Shown: positions 60,494 through 64,000 of the stretch, piece by piece | How the letters are laid out: each line of letters opens with the position of its first letter | Numbering within the stretch: the first letter of the stretch is position 1 | Source: Paraspadella gotoi | Lineage: Eukaryota > Chaetognatha | DNA: 64,000 nt | Reading direction: 5' to 3' | Assembly (NCBI GenBank): GCA_051294375.1 | Contig: CM119269.1 | Span: forward strand, 17,718,265 to 17,782,264 | Notes under the pieces: generated by a model | The model's database searches: none | Told to the model about the DNA's origin: nothing | The model's input: only the letters and a program-made list of their open reading frames with translations | Translations under genes and position numbers: made by a program

Positions 60494-60995
60494 TTAAACT
60501 GAAAGTCTTGATTGCTATATTTGTTAACGTCTTAGTATTATTAAGAATGGCCATTAAAATTTAGAAACATCATTATTTTAGATTATTTAGTTCTTTGAAA
60601 AGTTTTTATTAAAATTAAATCCATAAATTTTAAATATAATTATATACCTTTGAGAGACATTTCTCTGCCTAAACATTTAAATACTCTTTTGCTCGAGATA
60701 ATGATTATACAATTTAAAAATCGAATTTTTTTTCAAGTAATATTTAGTTTAATTTATGTTCTATGCCTTAAACTGAAAGTCTTGATTGCTATATTTCTTA
60801 ACGTCTTAGTATTATTAAGAATGGCCATTAAAATTCAGAAACACGATTATTTTAAATTATTTAGTTTTTTGAAAATTTTTTATTAAAATTAAATCCTTAG
60901 ATTTAGAATAAAACTAAATATATACCTTTGAAAGACATTTCTCTGCCTAAACGTTTAAATTCTCTTTTGCTCGAGATAATGATTATACAATTTAA
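60494..60995 (+). repeat. Tandem duplication, period about 273 bp
   Basis: 60494-60722 and 60767-60995 are close copies: both start 'cttaaactgaaagtcttgat', continue 'aacgtcttagtattattaag', 'ctttga.agacatttctctgc' and end 'gataatgattatacaattta'. Copies differ by scattered substitutions. No ORF. They adjoin the AT-rich dispersed family seen at 59940-60420. Confidence 0.75.
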
Positions 60996-62590
60996 TCAAG
61001 AAAAAAATTCTGATCGTGGTCTTCATATGCTTTAGTGTCGAATATAACGCGGCATATTTTTTGGTAACGCAAGTTCACTGGATGCCAACCTCCATCATTT
61101 AACTTTTATTTATTTAACTTTTATTTATTTAACTTCATCATTTAAGTTTTATGCTTCTAATGAAGGATTTTTTAATTTCCACTTCACTTACACCTAACTT
61201 TACTTTAGGTCTCACAAACTGGGCAAATACTCCTTTAAACTCTTGATTCTGAAAAATAAGTAAACTGTCTCGTGAGCGGCGTAAGTTCTTAATATTTATT
61301 TTTATTATTTTCTCTTTTATTTAGGTTTTGAAGTCAGGTCGACTATTTTCTAATTTAGTGACGCATAAAAAATTCTTAAGGTAACAACAGCAATAAATAA
61401 GGGTTTTCAGAGCTATATAAGAGATATGAGATATGAGATATGAGATATGAGACTGTCATTATGCATTATCTGTGCCATCAATGTACAAAGATATCGCTCG
61501 TGCCAATTTGTCTCTTATCTTAGGTAGAAAACAGGAAATAAAGTAAGGGTAGGCATTAGGTAATATAGGGTGGCGAATTACGACTTGCCCCCCCTCAAAA
61601 CAATTAACATTAGACAAGAAAGGCGATGATTAAGAACCTGTTGACCCTCAACTCAAAACGAGATCCTCGAAATAAGTTGGTCAGTTTCCGCGCATTTCGG
61701 TCGCAAGGGGGCGATTAGGGGCAACTGGGGTCGACTGCTGGGCGTGGTTGACACGGATTATGAAGGACGAGTTCGGAATTTGGTTTCCCCAAAGGAAGGC
61801 GCAGAGGCGTTGGGGCCTTTAAAAGTGATTGACGTTAGCGCGCTGTACCCGAGCACTAGACGTAAAAAGAACATAAGTTCTTTAAGTTTAAAAAAAAAAC
61901 AACAACAAAAAAACAAGAACGGTAATTCCAATGTGTTGCGCCGCAGTGACTGCCTTTTCGAGTGATAACGTGACTCCCGTGACTCGCACTGCATCGGAAT
62001 TCGATCTTTTTTTCATATTTCTTTAGATACAAAAGGTAGCGCTAGCAGTCGCTCAGATTCCAGGTTCAGCAAAATTAACAAAATGTCCCAAGTGTCTCGA
62101 ATGTTGCGAACTAGTAACTACTATTCTACAGGGTAGTGATTCAAAACTTTGAAAATCCCTAACACTCGTGACGCATTAAATATTTCTAAAGAGATTTATT
62201 CATTTGTTCTCTTTAGAATTTTTCTTTTAGCATAGAAATGAGCATAATATTAGTTTTGGGTATATGACACTTGTTGCTTGCAGCACATTTAAATTATTAA
62301 TTTTATAGAACTACCGGAAAGATAAATTCATATATTTTGCTATCTCCTTTATCATGTTTATTTATATTTTTATTGACACAATGCATGCAAATTTCAAATG
62401 AGGAGGGATTTTTATTTTGAAAATCGATCAAAAAAATTAGTTGATAATGAATTTATAATAATGAACTGCTTTAGGTAAAAAAATTAATTGTCCATTAAAG
62501 CGTAGAAAAAATATTAAAATCAATTAGAATCAAAATTCGAATAGTGGATCATGCTTGTACCTGTGAACATTTTTAAATAAAAAATATTTT

Positions 62591-63240
62591 GAAGAGACAG
62601 TAATTATTGTTATATGTTAGTGACAGAACCGTTCAATATAAGCAGTCCCTGAGCTTCGGATCAGGCTGTAACACCATGTTACAGGCGGGTTAAGCGCCCC
62701 GTCCCTCTTAACTGCCAGACGACCACCGGGCAAGAACCCCGGACCTTTGGGTTGGGAGGCGAATGACTTGCCTCCGGCACCAATGGCCGCTGTGAACGGT
62801 TGGTGGATTTTTAGTCCACCATACATCCCCCCTCCCGTAGGGAGAAGTCTGTTGCGTCTCTTCAGTGAATTGTTGTTGTTGTGGAAAGTTCGTCACCAAG
62901 TTGAGGCATGTCGCCTGATGTGTTGTGGGCGGAAAGTGCATCACCAGGTTGAGGCATGTCGCCTGAAAGTGTTGTTGTTGCTGTTGTGTTCGGAAGTCGG
63001 GCTCACAATGAAGAGACAGTAATTATTGATATATGTTAGTGACAGAACCGTTCAATATAAGCAGTCCCTGAGCTTCGGATCAGGCTGTAACACCATGTTA
63101 CAGGCGGGTTAAGCGCCCCGTCCCTCTTAACTGCCAGACGACCACCGGGCAAGAACCCCGACCTTTGGGTTGGGAGGCGAAGACTTGCCTCCGGCACCAA
63201 TGGCCGCTGGATGACGGTTGGTGGATTTTAGTCCACCATA
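62591..63240 (-). repeat. Two direct copies of a SINE-like repeat
   Basis: 62591-62822 and 63010-63240 are almost identical, both beginning 'gaagagacagtaattattg' and ending 'tttagtccaccat'. Small indels include 'aaccccgg' versus 'aacccc'. On the minus strand a tRNA-like stretch contains GGTTCTTGCCC (62728-62738), a near B-box, so an antisense tRNA-derived SINE is likely. The 190-bp spacer has its own duplication of about 57 bp ('caccaagttgaggcatgtcg' / 'caccaggttgaggcatgtcg'). Confidence 0.55.
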
Positions 63241-63639
63241 ATTTATTATTTTTTTTCAATTTTTGCATATGCCTATATTTATACCTAGTACTCACCATAA
63301 AAAATGCTAAAATTTTAAAATGTTTTTTTCCTATTTTTGAAAGCAGAATTGAATTCCTCACAAAAAGTTGACTACAATATAACTCTTTTTAAAAAAATAT
63401 TTCATTAAGTAGGTCAAAATCATAAAAAACTATTATAGTTAACCTATAATTTAATTTTAGTATGAATAATATAGTTTTTTTTACTTTTAGCTAACTTAAT
63501 AAAATGATTTTTTATTAAAACTTATATTTTCCTATATCAACTTTTAATAAAGAATTCGAATCTGCTTTCAAAACTAAAAAAAATATTTTTTAATTTTAAT
63601 AATTTTAATGGTTTCTACTAAGTATAAATAATTAAAATA

Positions 63640-64000
63640 TGCGTTTTATTTCGAATTCAACAAGGTTGATTCAGTACATACATGAGCAGCAAAAAAAGCT
63701 AAGATTAAAGACAAAACAAAGTTAAAGATTGCATGACACTACCACTATAGACTAAACAAAGTTAAAGTTATAGATTAAAATATTTCTATCATTAAAGTTG
63801 CAGTAGCCAACCAAATTTTAATTTTAATGGGAACAACATTAAACGAATCCATTATTGATAGTAGTTATTGTGTTAAAATATTTTTTTGCAAAAATGTTCC
63901 GAACCATGAGTAATTAGTTAACTAAAATTATAATATTGCTATTTAATGTCAAAATTTTTTTTAGATATTTTAAGTTTTTTTAATTGATTCTGATAGAGCT
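63640..64000 (+). repeat. AT-rich dispersed repeat, same family as 23820-24200
   Basis: Shares long blocks with 23970-24150: 'accaaatt', 'aattttaatgggaac', 'attattgata.tagttattg', 'tgttaaaat', 'gttccgaaccatgagtaatt', 'tttaattgatt.tgatagagct'. It runs off the window end. No coding content. Confidence 0.6.

Larger units (their letters stand above)
55951..64000. other. Repeat-rich region without a confident gene
   Basis: Upstream flank of the zinc-finger gene followed by AT-rich DNA, several CT/GA arrays, dispersed repeats and a SINE pair. Two GC-rich patches (57780-58050 and 58290-58460) could be exons or a CpG-rich promoter but were not resolved. 61590-61860 is also GC-richer but shows no splice-compatible frame I recognise. 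Confidence 0.5.

Overview
This is a stretch of nuclear genome from an invertebrate animal. Genes are split by many short GT-AG introns (often 50-100 bp), coding exons are GC-rich, and the intergenic DNA is very AT-rich with many GA/CT and CTTT/AAAG microsatellites. The gene content is metazoan: a DBHS splicing factor, a ZMYM protein, a Trk-type LRR-Ig receptor tyrosine kinase, a long-chain acyl-CoA synthetase (ACSL), a SUEL-lectin protein and a dispanin. The Trk domain order is known mainly from lophotrochozoans and deuterostomes, so I lean to a lophotrochozoan-like bilaterian, but the window does not settle the phylum. Exon models were built by hand from splice sites and reading-frame phase.

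Layout. 1-10 kb is repeat-rich AT DNA with no recognised gene; it holds SINE-like copies, a 262-bp inverted-repeat element and a degenerate satellite. Around 10.2 kb there is one candidate terminal exon of an RGG-rich protein (minus). 13.5-15.6 kb (minus) is a complete NONO/SFPQ-like gene, head to head across about 530 bp with a complete 28-exon ZMYM2/3/4-like gene (plus, 16.2-23.4 kb). 24.5-28.7 kb (minus) carries the transmembrane, juxtamembrane and kinase exons of a Trk-like receptor. 31.0-39.1 kb (plus) is a complete 11-exon ACSL gene; its first long intron holds a dead non-LTR retrotransposon. 40.8-43.0 kb (minus) is a complete secreted protein with two SUEL lectin domains. 47.0-48.5 kb (plus) is a CD225/dispanin-like membrane protein with its 5' exon unresolved. 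49.6-53.5 kb (minus) has signal-peptide, LRR, LRRCT and two-Ig exons that match a Trk ectodomain. 54.1-56.0 kb (minus) is a C2H2 zinc-finger gene. 56-64 kb is again mostly repeats, with one GC-rich patch near 58 kb of unresolved coding status.

The most interesting inference is that the LRR-Ig exons (49.6-53.5 kb) and the TM-kinase exons (24.5-28.7 kb) are halves of one Trk gene. Its roughly 21-kb intron would contain three other complete or nearly complete genes: ACSL, SUEL lectin and dispanin. The phases at the junction (1 into 0) do not fit directly, so either one short linker exon is still unfound or these are two genes.

Other notable structures are a hammerhead-ribozyme-like fold in an interspersed repeat in a ZMYM intron, a fold-back minisatellite bracketed by 40-bp direct repeats just downstream of ACSL, and a 156-bp inverted-repeat element with a degenerate TTAGGG-like core.
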